Assembly (NCBI GenBank): GCA_963575745.1
Contig: CAUYUJ010019288.1
Location: forward strand, 12,501 to 45,000
DNA length: 32,500 nucleotides
Origin: Prorocentrum cordatum
Taxonomy: Eukaryota; Sar; Dinophyceae; Prorocentrales; Prorocentraceae
Reading direction: 5' to 3'
Position numbers and translations under genes: made by a program
The notes under the pieces: generated by a model
Databases searched by the model: none
What the model was told of the DNA's origin: nothing
The model's input: the letters and a program-made list of their open reading frames with translations, nothing else
In this document: positions 7,209-16,114 of the stretch, piece after piece
How positions within the stretch are numbered: the stretch's first letter is position 1
Layout of the letters: every line of letters begins with the position of its first letter

Positions 7209-7460
7209 TAGTAAGGAGCAGTAATTTTCAAAAGTTACCCCTGCATCCTTCCCCACTCGGCCCATTCTTAGTCGCTTCCGCGGGCCGCGCCTCGCTCTCA
7301 GAGTGTCGGCATGGCCTTCTAAGGCCCCGTTTTTTAGTCGGCGTTTCGACATTGGGCGGAAGGGGGGAGGGGGTTTGGCTCCAGACCTCTGCTTAATGCG
7401 ACTTCTTGGAACCGTGCGTTCCGTGGGGGGGAGGTTCCACCTGCTCAAGACAGGCGCCCA

Positions 7461-7606
7461 AAGCAGCCAAGATCTACTCCAAAGAGGGGGGGGGAGGGGG
7501 TGGTGCGAGGGTCCCCGCCGATCGGCAAACCAAAACAGCCAAGATCTACTCCAAGCAGGGGGGGGAGGGGGTGCAAGTGGGGACGCGCCTATCGGCAAAA
7601 ACATGA
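7461..7606. repeat. Two tandem copies of a 72-bp G-rich unit
   Basis: CAGCCAAGATCTACTCCAA followed by a nine- or eight-G run, GAGGGGGTG and, after a gap, GATCGGCAAA/TATCGGCAAA, is repeated at 7464 and 7536. The G runs could form quadruplex structure. Confidence 0.75.
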
Positions 7607-7629
7607 ATAAACAAAAACGGCACCTCCTT

Positions 7630-7905
7630 CCCCCCTCCTCCTCCTCCTCCTCCTCCTCCATCCTCCTCCTCTTCCTCCTCTTCCTCCCTCCTCCTCCTCC
7701 TCCTCCTCCTCCTCCTCATCCTCACCTCATCCTCATCCTCATCCTCATCCCCATCCCACCCACTCTCCTCCTGCTCTCCTCCTCCTCCTCCTCCTCCTCC
7801 ATCGCTCCTCCTCTTCCTCCTCCTCTTCCTCTCCTCCACCATCCCTCCCTCCTCCTCCCCCACCCCCTCCTCCTCCTCCTCCTCCTCCTCCCCCTCCTCC
7901 CCCTG
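7630..7905. repeat. TCC/CTC microsatellite block
   Basis: A long pyrimidine-strand triplet array with a CCTCATCCTCATCCTCATCC sub-array near 7727-7750. Open frames across it are low-complexity artefacts. Confidence 0.95.
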
Positions 7906-8140
7906 CGCCCTCACGAAGGGCCCGCGCCGGGCGTCCCTGTGATACGACTTGGCTGCCCTCGGACCCCCCTCCGGAAGGCCTCTGCTGCAGCCTCGCGCGC
8001 GCGCGCGAGGCCGTCGGCACCGCGCGCGGCAGCGCCGCCGGTCTCTCGGTCGGGCGGCGGCTGCGCGCCCCGCAGGCGGCGCGGCTGCTGCGCGCCCCGA
8101 GGGCCAGGAGCGGAGGGCCTCTCTCCGCAGGCCTCTGTCG
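7906..8140. other. GC-rich island between TCC and GGA arrays
   Basis: A non-repetitive GC-rich stretch with Ala/Arg-rich frames on both strands, including an almost exact repeat of GCTGCGCGCCCCG. Lying between a TCC array and a GGA array, it would sit at the loop of a large imperfect hairpin. No exon can be chosen with confidence. Confidence 0.35.
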
Positions 8141-8705
8141 GCGGAGGGGGAGGAGGAGGAGGAGTAGGAGGAGGAGGAGGAGGAGGAGAGGAAGGAGAGA
8201 GAGGAGGAGGAAAGGAGGAGGAGAGGAGAGGGAGCCAAGGAGCAAAGGAGAGGAGGAGAGGAGGACAAGAAAAGGAGGAGGAGTAGAGGAGGAGGAGGAG
8301 GAGGAAGGCAGGAGGAGGAGGAAGAAGAAGCGCCGGAGGAGCAGAAGTGGGGGAGGAGGCGCAGGAGGTGAGGGGGAGGATTAGGAGTATGAGGAGGAGG
8401 AGAGCAAAGGAGGAGGATGAGGAGGATGAGGAGGAGGAGGAGGGAGGAGGAAGAAGAAGCGCAAGGAGGAGCAGAATGGGGGGGAGGAGGCGCAAAATGA
8501 GGTGGAGGGGAGAATGAGGGAGAAGGAGGAGGAGGATGAGGAGGAGGAGGAGGAGGAGGAGGAGGAAAGGAGGAGGGAGGAGGAGGAAGGAGCAAGAGGA
8601 GGAAGGAGGAGGAAGCAATAGGAGGGGAGGGGAGAGTAGGATGAGGAGGATGGAGGAGGAGGAGGAGGAGGAGGAGGCGAGGAGGAGGAGAGGAGGAAAG
8701 GAGGC
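8141..8705. repeat. GGA microsatellite block, about 560 bp
   Basis: Imperfect GGA/AGGAAG units with repeated GAAGAAGAAGCGC and GGAGCAGAA.TGGGGG sub-units at about 8324-8358 and 8450-8482, which look like an internal tandem duplication of about 125 bp. The segment is complementary in type to the TCC block at 7630-7905. Confidence 0.9.
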
Positions 8706-8872
8706 GAGCGGCCCCCTCGGCGTGGCGCCGCCGCCCGAGGGCCTCGCCGCCCGAGGGCCTCGCCGCCGCGGGCCTCCCAGCTGCGGGCGGCCGAGCGGGC
8801 GGCGGGGCGCGGCGGGGAGGGCGCGCCACTGGGCGCCGAGCGGCCTGCGGGCGCGGCCCTGTCCCGGTAATT
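8706..8872 (+). other. GC-rich island, possible terminal exon
   Basis: One plus-strand frame reads ASQLRAAERAAGRGGEGAPL, then GAERPAGAALSR, and stops at a TAA near 8868, with nearly all codons ending in G or C. That is compatible with a 3'-terminal exon, but the island has two CCGAGGGCCTCGCCGCC repeats and other frames are also open. I treat it as unproven. Confidence 0.2.
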
Positions 8873-8924
8873 GGGGGCCTCGCCCCGAGTGCCCCCCTCC
8901 AGTGGAGGAAACGCAAGATTCGAA

Positions 8925-9117
8925 TACGGCAGGTTCGCGTCGTGTCGACCGGCGGCAAGCCCAGCGCGGGCGTTTACGGTTGAACGCCGCCTGTGGCCCA
9001 GAATCGGTCCATTTTTGAAAGATCCGGCATTCATTGAGCGGCCGATCGTTCAGGTTTGAACGATCCCCGTGGTGTCAGGAACCAATGCCAGGGTCGACAC
9101 GACGCGAATTTGCCGTA
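8925..9117. mobile_element. MITE-like element with 25-bp terminal inverted repeats
   Basis: The left end TACGGCAGGTTCGCGTCGTG, then TCGACC (8925-8950), is inverted at 9092-9117 with two mismatches; the inner 16 bp are identical. A left-truncated copy is found inside the intron at 3345-3510. There is no coding capacity. Confidence 0.8.
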
Positions 9118-9531
9118 AGCTAGCACTCGAGTTTGCCTAAGTTTTTTGAGGAGCGCGTCCTGGATTCTGACGGTCCGGTCTTCGTGGGAGGTCTGCCGCG
9201 GGAACTCGCGTGAGATTTCGGATTGGGCCTCCTCATTTTCATGATGGCCCCGTTAGGCCAACCCGAGTCTCCCGTACCCGAGTCTTACGTCTCCCCGATC
9301 CAGCGGGGGAGGGCAAGCTGAGACAACAGCCGTGGGCCTTCCGGGGGGCAGGCGATCGCAAACATGGATCAAGGGCGCGTGGAGTGGATTAGCGACGGGC
9401 CCCGCTTCCATGGGAAGCCGCGGATTTCTGCCGCCAAGCGGAGGCGGCACCGGCCGCATTTTGGGGAGGGCACCTACCCCGATCCATGGATTTGGCGACC
9501 GCGCGCCAGATCCATGGATCGCCAATCTTAA
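9118..9531. other. Unassigned sequence
   Basis: No gene is recognised. Two ATCCATGGAT palindromes occur near 9482 and 9510, flanking a GCGACCGCGCGC segment. Open frames exist but lack domains or a convincing codon bias. Confidence 0.35.
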
Positions 9532-9683
9532 GTCGGGCACGTCCCTCCACAGAAGGAATATTCAAGAATAGTCAAAAAATAGTCTGGGGACGATTTGTTT
9601 GTAATGTTTTTGCCATTTTTGAGCATTGGTTGACTGCTTTTTATGTTTCGTCCAAAATCCGCCTGTAGGGGGACATGCCCGAC
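9532..9683. mobile_element. MITE family A, copy 2
   Basis: The element is 152 bp. Its ends GTCGGGCACGTCCCTCCACAG and the complement of GTCGGGCATGTCCCCCTACAG flank an AT-rich core with AGTCTGGGGACGAT and TTATGTTTCGTCCA, as in the other two copies. The flanks are TTAA on the left and CTAA on the right, suggesting a short duplication with one changed base. Confidence 0.85.
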
Positions 9684-9696
9684 CTAACGCTAATCC

Positions 9697-10035
9697 ATGT
9701 TTGCGCGCCCCCTGGGGGGGGGCCCTCGTCACCACGTCTCGGGGAGCTGGCGCGTCTCGGCTCCGGGGAAGGGTCCGCGGGCCGATGTCGAGTTGCCGCT
9801 GCCTCAGCTCGCCCTCCGCCGACTCCGGGCGCTGCCGCGAGCGCCTCGCCCACCGCGCCGGCGGGGCCACGGAGGAAAAGGAAAGCTCGCCGTGGTGGGG
9901 GGCAACGCCGAAGAGGACCTTTGCTTGTCACGGTCGTCTGGGCGGTGCTCGAAGAGCCGCCACACGGAAAGCTGCGCTGGCACAGTGGTGGAACCTGCCG
10001 AGGGCGGCTGGACACCGGCCCACTTCTATCCCTAG
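9697..10035 (+). CDS. Possible coding segment, unknown product
   Basis: One frame reads through 112 codons to a TAG at 10033. Its second half, KGKLAVVGGNAEEDLCLSRS then SGRCSKSRHTESCAGT, is more protein-like than the other frames, which are Ala- or Pro-rich. It could be a terminal exon beginning somewhere after 9760. I recognise no family, and the start at 9697 is arbitrary because it lies only 13 bases after a MITE. Confidence is low. Confidence 0.2.
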   Translation: MFARPLGGGPRHHVSGSWRVSAPGKGPRADVELPLPQLALRRLRALPRAPRPPRRRGHGGKGKLAVVGGNAEEDLCLSRSSGRCSKSRHTESCAGTVVEPAEGGWTPAHFYP

Positions 10036-10054
10036 CTCTCCCCTTTCCCCAACT

Positions 10055-10075
10055 CCGTAGCCATGCTTTTCAAAG
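10055..10075 (+). other. Weak relict spliced-leader candidate
   Basis: TCCGTAGCCAT (10054-10064) matches the first eleven bases of DinoSL exactly, including the allowed first base, but the remaining half (GCTTTTCAAAG) matches poorly; 14 of 21 overall. An eleven-base match could be coincidence. No gene is recognised downstream. Confidence 0.25.
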
Positions 10076-10184
10076 GGGTAGACGCGCCTGTTGTCAATGG
10101 GGATCTGCTCAGGGGTTCGACGGCTCGGGCTTCGAGGTTTGCGGTCTGAGGCCGTTTCCGTCGGTTCTCAGCGGTTTGTTGGCG

Positions 10185-10470
10185 TCGGGGTGCTCTCCAG
10201 CGGCTGCGCCTCGGCGAGGGCGTTCTCGGGAGGTCCAGATTGTCCCGAAGGGCCAACAGAGACTCGAACAACGACCCGAAAGCTAGACGGCTCAGGGGCA
10301 ACGTTGGGGGGGGGATTGGCTCGGGGGAGGACGCATCGGCCCCCAATCGCGCGCATTGATCGCCGATCGGGGCCTCATAGCCCACCCCGCGCAGGAGCGT
10401 TCGGCTTCGTTCCACGGGAGTCCTATCGCCGATCTATCGGCGATGTATCGCCGAGTCCAGGCCGATGTTT
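10185..10470. repeat. Dispersed repeat (partner of 6940-7045) and ATCGCCGAT palindromes
   Basis: 10188-10285 is homologous to 6940-7045. It is followed by GATCGCCGATCG (10369) and TATCGCCGATCTATCGGCGA, then TGTATCGCCGA (10424-10454), which resemble the palindromic cores at 4610-4740 and 7090-7180. It may be a third, eroded version of that element. Confidence 0.5.
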
Positions 10471-10499
10471 CCCCCCGCGCCGGTCCCCCTTGCCATTCC

Positions 10500-10680
10500 T
10501 CCACGAAGGAAGCAGGTCCTGAGGCAAACGGGCCCTGAGGTGTTTCGCTGTTCTCGGCCTCCAGGGGCCACTCCCTGTCCCCAGGAGTATCAAGAAGGAA
10601 AGGATCCAGGATGAAGAATTGATCCTTGGGGGAGTCCCAGGGGGTGAGGACCCGTTTCCTTCTGGGCCCGTTTTCTTCCA
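10500..10680. repeat. Imperfect long inverted repeat
   Basis: GGCAAACGGGCCCTGAGG and the CCTCCAGGGGCCACTCCCTG segment have inverted counterparts across a centre near 10610 (CAGGGGGTGAGGACCCGTTT, then CCTTCTGGGCCCG). The pairing is imperfect. No gene is seen in it. Confidence 0.35.
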
Positions 10681-10814
10681 TGCGAAAGCAGAAGAAACAT
10701 TGGCGCTTCGTGTGTCCACACCAGCCCTTCCGGAGACTCTGCTCACTGGAGTTCTCGGGAGGAGGGGCGTAGAGAAGCACATAGTGAAGTGCGTAGGCCA
10801 ACAATGGCGAATTC

Positions 10815-11065
10815 AGAAACCTCGTGGAGCCATCTTGGAGCTTTCTTGCGGGGCGCGGGAGCCATCTTGGAGGCCATCGAGATAAAAGAGGGTGGCACGA
10901 ATTATCAGGACCCCCCCATCGGAGCCCGAAACATCTCCTCGTGGGGCCCTCTTGGGTCGCCCTTTGAGACCGTATTGGAGCTCTTCTGGCCCCGCTTGGA
11001 GCTCTCTTGGCGAAAAGGCGAGAAGGCCAAGAGCATTGGTGCCCTTTTGGTTGGGAAAGGATTCG
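10815..11065. repeat. GGCCTCTTGG array, copy 2 (short)
   Basis: GAGCCATCTTGGAGCTTTCT, GCCATCTTGGAGGCCATCGA then GATAAAAGAGG, and CCCCCCATCGGAGCCCGAAA match the module order of the 608-1095 and 31665-32230 copies. Frames across it are repeat products. Confidence 0.6.
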
Positions 11066-11349
11066 GGCCTATCGGGGGCGTCCTTACGAGCGCGTCGAGA
11101 TTGGCGCAGGAGAGCACAAGCCCACACATCCGCCGAGGCCGTAGGTGGAGCTCCCGGGAACACCGACACGGGCGGGATGCAGCACTTAAGGTCGTGAAAA
11201 ATTAGAGCTCTCCATGGGGTGGGGGGCACGAAACTTGCGAGGGGTGGGCGACGCACGTGTTCGTTCACTGCTAGGGCCGCGGGTGCAGTTTCCGCGCCCT
11301 GCCCTTGCCCTCGCCATTCGTTGTCCGGCCCACTCACCGAGCGCCCTGC

Positions 11350-11720
11350 CCTTGCCCCCGTCTTGCCCCTCTTTCTGCGCCCCCTCCTCCCCACCCGCCA
11401 TCCCTTCCCTCCACATGCACACTCCCCTCCCCCTCCGCCCCCTCCCCACCGTCCGCCATCCCTCCCCTCCACCTGCGCACTCCCCTCCCCCTCCGTACCC
11501 CCCGCCCCCATGCAGAGCATCCCTCCCCCCGCACCCCTCCCTTCCCCTCCCTGTCCCCCCCCCCCAACCCCGACACCCCATTCCGCCCCCCCAGCCACCC
11601 CCCCTCTCCACCTGCCCCCCCGGCCACGTCCGCTTCCCCGCCCCCTCCAGGCTCCACGTGGCCGTGAGCCCCCCCCCGGGCCCCCCCCCCCCGGCGATGA
11701 TTTGCCCCCCCCCGGCGCGC
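11350..11720. repeat. C-rich low-complexity region with CACTCCCCTCCCCCTCCG units
   Basis: Several imperfect repeats of CATCCCTCCCCTCCACCTGC, then GCACTCCCCTCCCCCTCCG, occur at 11397-11500, followed by runs of C. Plus-strand proline-rich frames and minus-strand glycine-rich frames reflect composition. No exon can be selected. Confidence 0.7.
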
Positions 11721-11869
11721 GCTCTGCCCCAGTGGAGCTCGACGAGCGGCGGTGCGCCTCTCCCGCGACTTCGGGGGGACCTACGACGCCGCCGCGCAGA
11801 GGGCGGCCCCCCCCCACCACGCGGGGAGAGGGGCGGGGAGGCCGCCCCCCTCTTCGTTCGCCCTCCCTT

Positions 11870-12262
11870 CTCCGCGTCCTCCTCTTCCTCCTCCTACTCC
11901 TCCTCCTCCTCCTCCTCCTCCTCCTCCTTCCTCCTCCTCCTCTCCTCCTCCCTCCTCTCATCCTCCTCCTCCTCCTCCTCCCCCTCTCCTCCTCCTCCCA
12001 CCTCCTCCTCTTCCCTCCTTCCTCCTCCTCCTCCTCCTCCTCCTCCTCCCTCCTCCTCTCCTCCTCCTCCTCCTCTCCTCCTGCTCCTCCTCCTCCTCCT
12101 CCTCCTCCTCCTCCTCCTCCTCCTCCTCCTCCTCCTCCTCCTCCTCCTCCTCCTCTTCCACATCCTCCACCTTCTCCTTGTCCTCTTACCGCTATTCCTC
12201 TCCTCCTCCTCCTCCTCCTCCTCCTCCTCCTCCTCCTCCTCCTCCTCCTCCCTCCTCCGCCT
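11870..12262. repeat. TCC microsatellite block, about 390 bp
   Basis: The longest pure triplet array of the window, with two long perfect stretches (about 12085-12155 and 12198-12250) interrupted by a short non-repeat segment at 12156-12197. Ser/Pro/Leu frames on plus and Glu/Gly/Arg frames on minus are artefacts. Confidence 0.95.
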
Positions 12263-12323
12263 CCTCCGCCTCCTACTCGAACGGTACCCGCTCTGCCCAT
12301 TTCACCCCTTCCTTGCCTGGGCC

Positions 12324-12344
12324 GGACGCTGTTTTGGCTCAAGG
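12324..12344 (+). other. Probable degenerate relict spliced leader
   Basis: TTTTGGCTCAAG (12332-12343) is identical to the last twelve bases of DinoSL, and a CCG occurs just upstream (12322-12324) at about the expected distance. The bases between are altered and one is extra. A retroposed cDNA could therefore start here, in line with the plus-strand open frame at 12510. A twelve-base match by chance in a window of this size is unlikely but not impossible. Confidence 0.4.
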
Positions 12345-12509
12345 CCTGATCAGTGCACCGTGCCCAGTTCATTATCGCGCTCACCGCTGTCATTCTTTCC
12401 ACAGGGAAAGAAGATCGTTCGCCCCGCTCCGATGGCACAGGTTCCACCTCTCGACCACGGCCATACAACCCGCTGTCCACCACGCTGATCGTCCACGCTC
12501 ACCGCGTTC

Positions 12510-12764
12510 GTGCAGTTCTACCTGTTGGCCTTCGGGGCAGCCGCCCCTCCGCCTCCAGGACCAGCGACGGGGAGCGTGCACAACCAGTACCACCAAAAGC
12601 ACGCGAAGGAGACCTTCAAGGACCCCGGCCACGCGCTGGCTCTCTCCGAGGTCCCTCCCGGGCTTGCGTTGACTGTGTCGGCGCAGCTCGCGGTCCCTAC
12701 GCCTTCGTTGCGCCCGTCTTTGCAATTAACCACAAATTTCGACGAATGTCGGACACTTGTTTGA
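12510..12764 (+). CDS. Possible coding segment after the 12.3-kb relict leader
   Basis: The frame VQFYLLAFGAAAPPPPGPAT, then GSVHNQYHQKHAKETFKDPG, then HALALSE, is protein-like at 12560-12650, with 22 of 24 codons in the HNQYHQ...ALSE section ending in G or C. CCTCCAG-GACC could be an acceptor and TCCGAG-GTCCCT a donor, in which case only about 12560-12653 is exon. No family is recognised. The stretch downstream to the TGA at 12762 looks less coding. Confidence 0.3.
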   Translation: MQFYLLAFGAAAPPPPGPATGSVHNQYHQKHAKETFKDPGHALALSEVPPGLALTVSAQLAVPTPSLRPSLQLTTNFDECRTLV

Positions 12765-12774
12765 TACAGCGTTG

Positions 12775-13560
12775 ACGTCTACGGCGTCGGTCAAGGGCCC
12801 CGAGTGCCCGGTGACTGTGTCGCCAGGGCCCTGGGAGGTAATTACAGGCGAGGAGCGGGGAGGTAATGGACGGCCTGGTGGTTGTGAGACCAGCACTCCG
12901 AGGGACAGCGAAGCTGGTCTGGGAGAACCCGTTCTCGATTTGTTGGAGAATGGTTGTTCATCTTACCCACACGTTCCCTGCAGCTGGTCAGGATTGGGTC
13001 CCGATGCGCACTCCTCTGGACGATCGTGCAGCTGGCGGTATGCAGCACAGCGACAACACGACGCACGAGAAACATTCCCGTGACTGCGTCGCGGGATGCC
13101 CCGAGCACCGAGAACACCGCGACCACACGACGGAAGCATACGCCCAATACGCCTACGAGGAGAAAGCCATCAGGGGCAAGTATTTACGGCGGCTCCGAGG
13201 CACCATGCCCGAACAACGCCGCTTGTGTTTGGGCCGTCCTGGGGACACGATCTCCATTTCGCGGCCCTCGTGCGCCAGTGTCCCGCGCCGTTCCGGGCCT
13301 CCCGCCCCGCGGAGCGGAGCGACACGCTATCCACTCGCAAGACATAGCGCGTCGCCGGGGCCGCTGTGGCGACGCGCCAGAAATCCCCGACCGCAATAGA
13401 AGCCCACATTCCCCTCGCGCCACCCCCTGAAAACGAGCTGTCGCCTTCTCAGCCTGGCTCGAGTGTTAGCCCCGGCCCCGACGGGACTACCTGCGGAGCA
13501 CTCTCTCAGAGACTGGGCCCTGGGCGCAGGAGAAGCAGCACTGGCGAGGACGAGGCGACG
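12775..13560. other. Unassigned, non-repetitive sequence
   Basis: This stretch is not obviously repetitive. Several frames are open on the plus strand, for example a segment AYAQYAYEEKAIRGKYLRRL near 13138-13195, but no frame is clearly favoured by codon bias along its length and no domain is recognised. Small exons could be present. Confidence 0.3.
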
Positions 13561-13614
13561 ACGGCAACGATGTGAGCGACGCAAAATAGCGGAGTCGTCT
13601 GCGCCGGCATCGGC

Positions 13615-13710
13615 GCGTAAGTTGCCCGTGTACAGTCGCGTGCAGGCGCCTTCGCTTCGAGCGTTGCGTGCCGCGCTGGCGGCCCGCGTAGGCCACCGCG
13701 CAAGGTCGGT
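13615..13710. repeat. Dispersed repeat, partner of 5349-5450
   Basis: GTAAGTTGCCCG, GCGCCTTCGCTTCGAGCG, GCGTGCCGCGCTGG and GCCACCGCGCAAGG are collinear with the earlier copy. No function is visible. Confidence 0.6.
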
Positions 13711-14036
13711 ATGCCATTTCGCGCAACACCGGTTTTCGATCGCGGCCCATGTGGAGACGACGACGACGACGACGACGATGCTAGCAGAAGGCCGCCCTCC
13801 CTCTCGGGCCGCACGAAAGGGTAGGATTGGGAAAGGGGGGGGTGCGAAATCTGCTGCATGCCGCTGGTTTCCGCCCCGCCGCCTGGCCCAATCCTCGACG
13901 CATGGGCGCCTCCCGGCGCCAGGAGGCGCCAGGAAAACCGGGTGCGTGAGCTGGTTCTTTACCCTGGCCTCTGTTATCCTACCTCTTTCGTCCCCCTCGA
14001 CCCTCGCGCCGCGCCCTGGGCGCGCGCCGCTGCGAG

Positions 14037-14039
14037 ACA

Positions 14040-14098
<59 letters not shown>

Positions 14099-14150
14099 GA
14101 CGAAGCGACGAAGCGACGAAGCGACGACGACGACGACGAGGATGACGACG
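14037..14150. repeat. GAC trinucleotide array
   Basis: About 20 perfect ACG/GAC units (14039-14097) followed by imperfect GAAGCGACGAAGCGACGAAG units and another short GAC run. A smaller GAC run lies at 13757-13779. Poly-Asp, poly-Val, poly-Thr and poly-Arg frames here are artefacts. Confidence 0.95.
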
Positions 14151-14342
14151 ACGCACACGGCGTCACTGTCGGCGTCGACGAAGCGACGCCGCGCCGCCTG
14201 CCCCCCCCGCCCGGTAGGCGGAGGAGCAGGCGAACAAGGCCGACGCGGCGTCAGGCAGCCAGGGCCCCAGGCGGCCCGGACACGTTTCCCCGCCGGCCGC
14301 CTCCCCCCACGGGCGCGCGCGCGCGCTCCTCGTTCGCCAGTC

Positions 14343-14363
14343 CCGTAGCCATTTTGGCTCCAG
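14343..14363 (+). other. Relict dinoflagellate spliced leader (DinoSL)
   Basis: CCGTAGCCATTTTGGCTC followed by CAG matches the 21 invariant bases of the dinoflagellate spliced leader at 20 positions; the single difference is C for A two bases before the final G. In dinoflagellates this leader is added to mRNAs by trans-splicing, and its presence in genomic DNA in front of a gene is the known signature of a reverse-transcribed, reinserted mRNA. The broken gag-like frame starting about 70-170 bp downstream in the same orientation fits this reading. Confidence 0.9.
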
Positions 14364-14421
14364 GGGCCTGGGTCTGAACTATCCAACCTCTACTCGAGCC
14401 TGGCAGGCAGCTCTGCCAGTT

Positions 14422-15185
14422 TTGCAGCAAACCATGCAGTCAATCGGGCGTCGCGCGGCCGCCGCAATTCTTGCCTTCCTCGCGGGCAGCCTCTTCGGCG
14501 CTGCTCACAGGCCATGGTTTCTTACAAAGTTTGTCGCCAATGCGTACAGAGGTTCGCCGTGCAGATCACCGAGCACGTCTCCGACATCACCTCCCTCGCT
14601 GACAAAGTCGCCAGCTTCGAGGCAGACAAGGCCGCACCGGACATCGAGCTCAAGCAGCTTGGGAGCCAGCTGGCAGTCACAGTTCGAACAGCAGCAGAGC
14701 ACGCAGCCCCACCAGAAGAGCATCCGTACTTCCCGAAGGTCACCCAATGAATTTCGCAGCTCAAGCGAGGACCCGTGGCAGGGGTCCCGACAGCCATCCA
14801 GGAACATATCCACACGCTCGAGAGCCAGTTGGCGACCGCCTGCAGCGCACCCCAGCAGGTTCAGCAGGCGGCCCCTAAGGCAGGTCAGTTCCAGATTCAG
14901 CCATCGCCACCCTCAGCAGCTGTCGCCCCAGACGCCGTCCTCCCAAAGCCGCAGTCAGCTCAGCCAGCAGCAGCATCGGGTTCCAACGGAGCCCCAATGG
15001 ACGAAACTCAGGGCCACAAGACAGTCCAGACGGAGTCTGCAACAGAATTGGAGCGAGCAGGGAGGATCATCGCCGCCGCGGAAGAGGAGGCAGAGCAAGC
15101 TTCCAAGAATCTCTGGGAGCTCGCAATCGCCGCAGAATGGGGCCCCAAGGAAAGGGAAAGGGTAACACTCAAGACATGCAGATAG
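14422..15185 (+). pseudogene. Retroposed, broken gag-like/ORF1-like gene
   Basis: After the relict leader one frame from an ATG at 14514 reads MVSYKVCRQCVQRF and then a helical segment (ITSLADKVASFEADK, IELKQLGSQLAVTV). It meets a TGA at 14748-14750 and continues in the same frame (QLKRGPVAGVPTAIQEHIHT, LESQLATACSAPQQVQQAAP) to a TAG at 15183. The second half has a Gln/Pro/Ala-rich linker and a final acidic helix (ELERAGRIIAAAEEEAEQAS). A different frame is open from 14422, so a frameshift near the N-terminus is also likely. Cys pairs followed by coiled coil and linker recall ORF1/gag-like proteins of dinoflagellate retroelements; this is inference. With the in-frame stop it is scored as a pseudogene. 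Confidence 0.6.
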
Positions 15186-15189
15186 CTAC

Positions 15190-15457
15190 TGCCTACTGTT
15201 AGGATTATGTCAAAAGTTCACTCGTCTCTCAGGGGATCGTATCATAGATGCAAAGCAGTGATGCCTGAAAGAAGGTTGGCACGCAGTCATGTCACCATGT
15301 TCCACCAGCGAAGCCGGCAGGCCGATGGCAGGGATTGCCATTCTCATTCTCGCGGGATTTGATGCGGGCATCCGCCCAGCAGTTCCCCCCCCCTCATTCC
15401 CCCAGCAGGATCTTAGCCGTGATTCTGGAACTCCCAGGGCGCTCGCCGCTCGTTACG

Positions 15458-15460
<3 letters not shown>
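15190..15460. other. Unassigned sequence downstream of the retroposed gene
   Basis: This stretch may be the remaining 3' part of the retroposed transcript, but no poly-A tail or domain is visible. It ends at a CT-repeat. Confidence 0.35.
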
Positions 15461-15498
<38 letters not shown>

Positions 15499-15516
15499 TC
15501 TCTCTCTTTCTCTCTA
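15461..15516. repeat. CT dinucleotide microsatellite
   Basis: TTTCTCTCTCTCTC-type repeat with a few T insertions. Both strands are open in repeat frames only. Confidence 0.95.
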
Positions 15517-15807
15517 CTTTGAAGATTCGGTCGGGTTGAACCAACGGAACCTCGACCTGCTGGCAGCCATCGGTTGGATGCAGAGCCACCACAGCATGCC
15601 AGTATTCGCCACAGCAGGCCTCCATATGCCACCAGCAGCCGTCCAACAGAGGAGGTCTTGTCTTTGGTGGCAAGCAGGTCCAAGCTGGATTGCTTCATCG
15701 TGAGTTCTGCTCGTGAGAAGTCGGCCAGCAGCACCCAGGTTCTTGCTGGATACCCTCTCGAGCCGTCGTCGCCCAGTTCGCCTCGAGCCGTCGTCGCTCT
15801 GGGGAGG

Positions 15808-16114
15808 TCCAGGAGGGGGAGGGGGAGGGGGAGGGGGAGGAGGAGGCGGAGGAGGAGGAGGAGGAGGAGGAGGAGGAGGAGGAGGTCTACCTCGACTAGC
15901 CAAACCTCGGCGGCCTCCCACCAGGCTGCCTTGTATGGACCCTCTGGGGCCACAGCAGTGGACCAGATCAGCCGCAGGAGCGCGGCATCTTCGGCGCAGT
16001 GTCCACCACGAGGAGGGGGAAGAGCAGGAGGAGGAGGAGGAGGAGGAGGAGGAGGAGGAGGAAAAGGAGGAGGAGGAGGAGGAGGAGGAGAAGGAGGAGG
16101 AGGAGGAGGAGGCT
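15808..16114. repeat. GGGGGA and GGA arrays around a short unique segment
   Basis: A GGGGGAGG array (15808-15838) passes into GGA units to 15885. A unique segment follows (15886-16011), then a second GGA array at 16012-16112. The unique segment has no frame that stands out; the Arg, Gly and Glu frames are artefacts. Confidence 0.85.

Noticed and set aside
7546-8958. Very long minus-strand frame (470 codons) rich in Ser, Pro, Leu, Gly and Glu
   Set aside because: It runs through TCC and GGA arrays and GC islands with no conserved domain; openness is produced by triplet repeats lacking stops.
10813-12483. Minus-strand frame of 556 codons
   Set aside because: Mostly poly-Gly, Glu and Arg from the TCC array plus C-rich low complexity; no start context, domain or exon structure.
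14037-14150. Poly-Asp acidic protein from the GAC array
   Set aside because: No coding support outside the repeat; all frames give homopolymers (Asp, Thr, Arg, Val).
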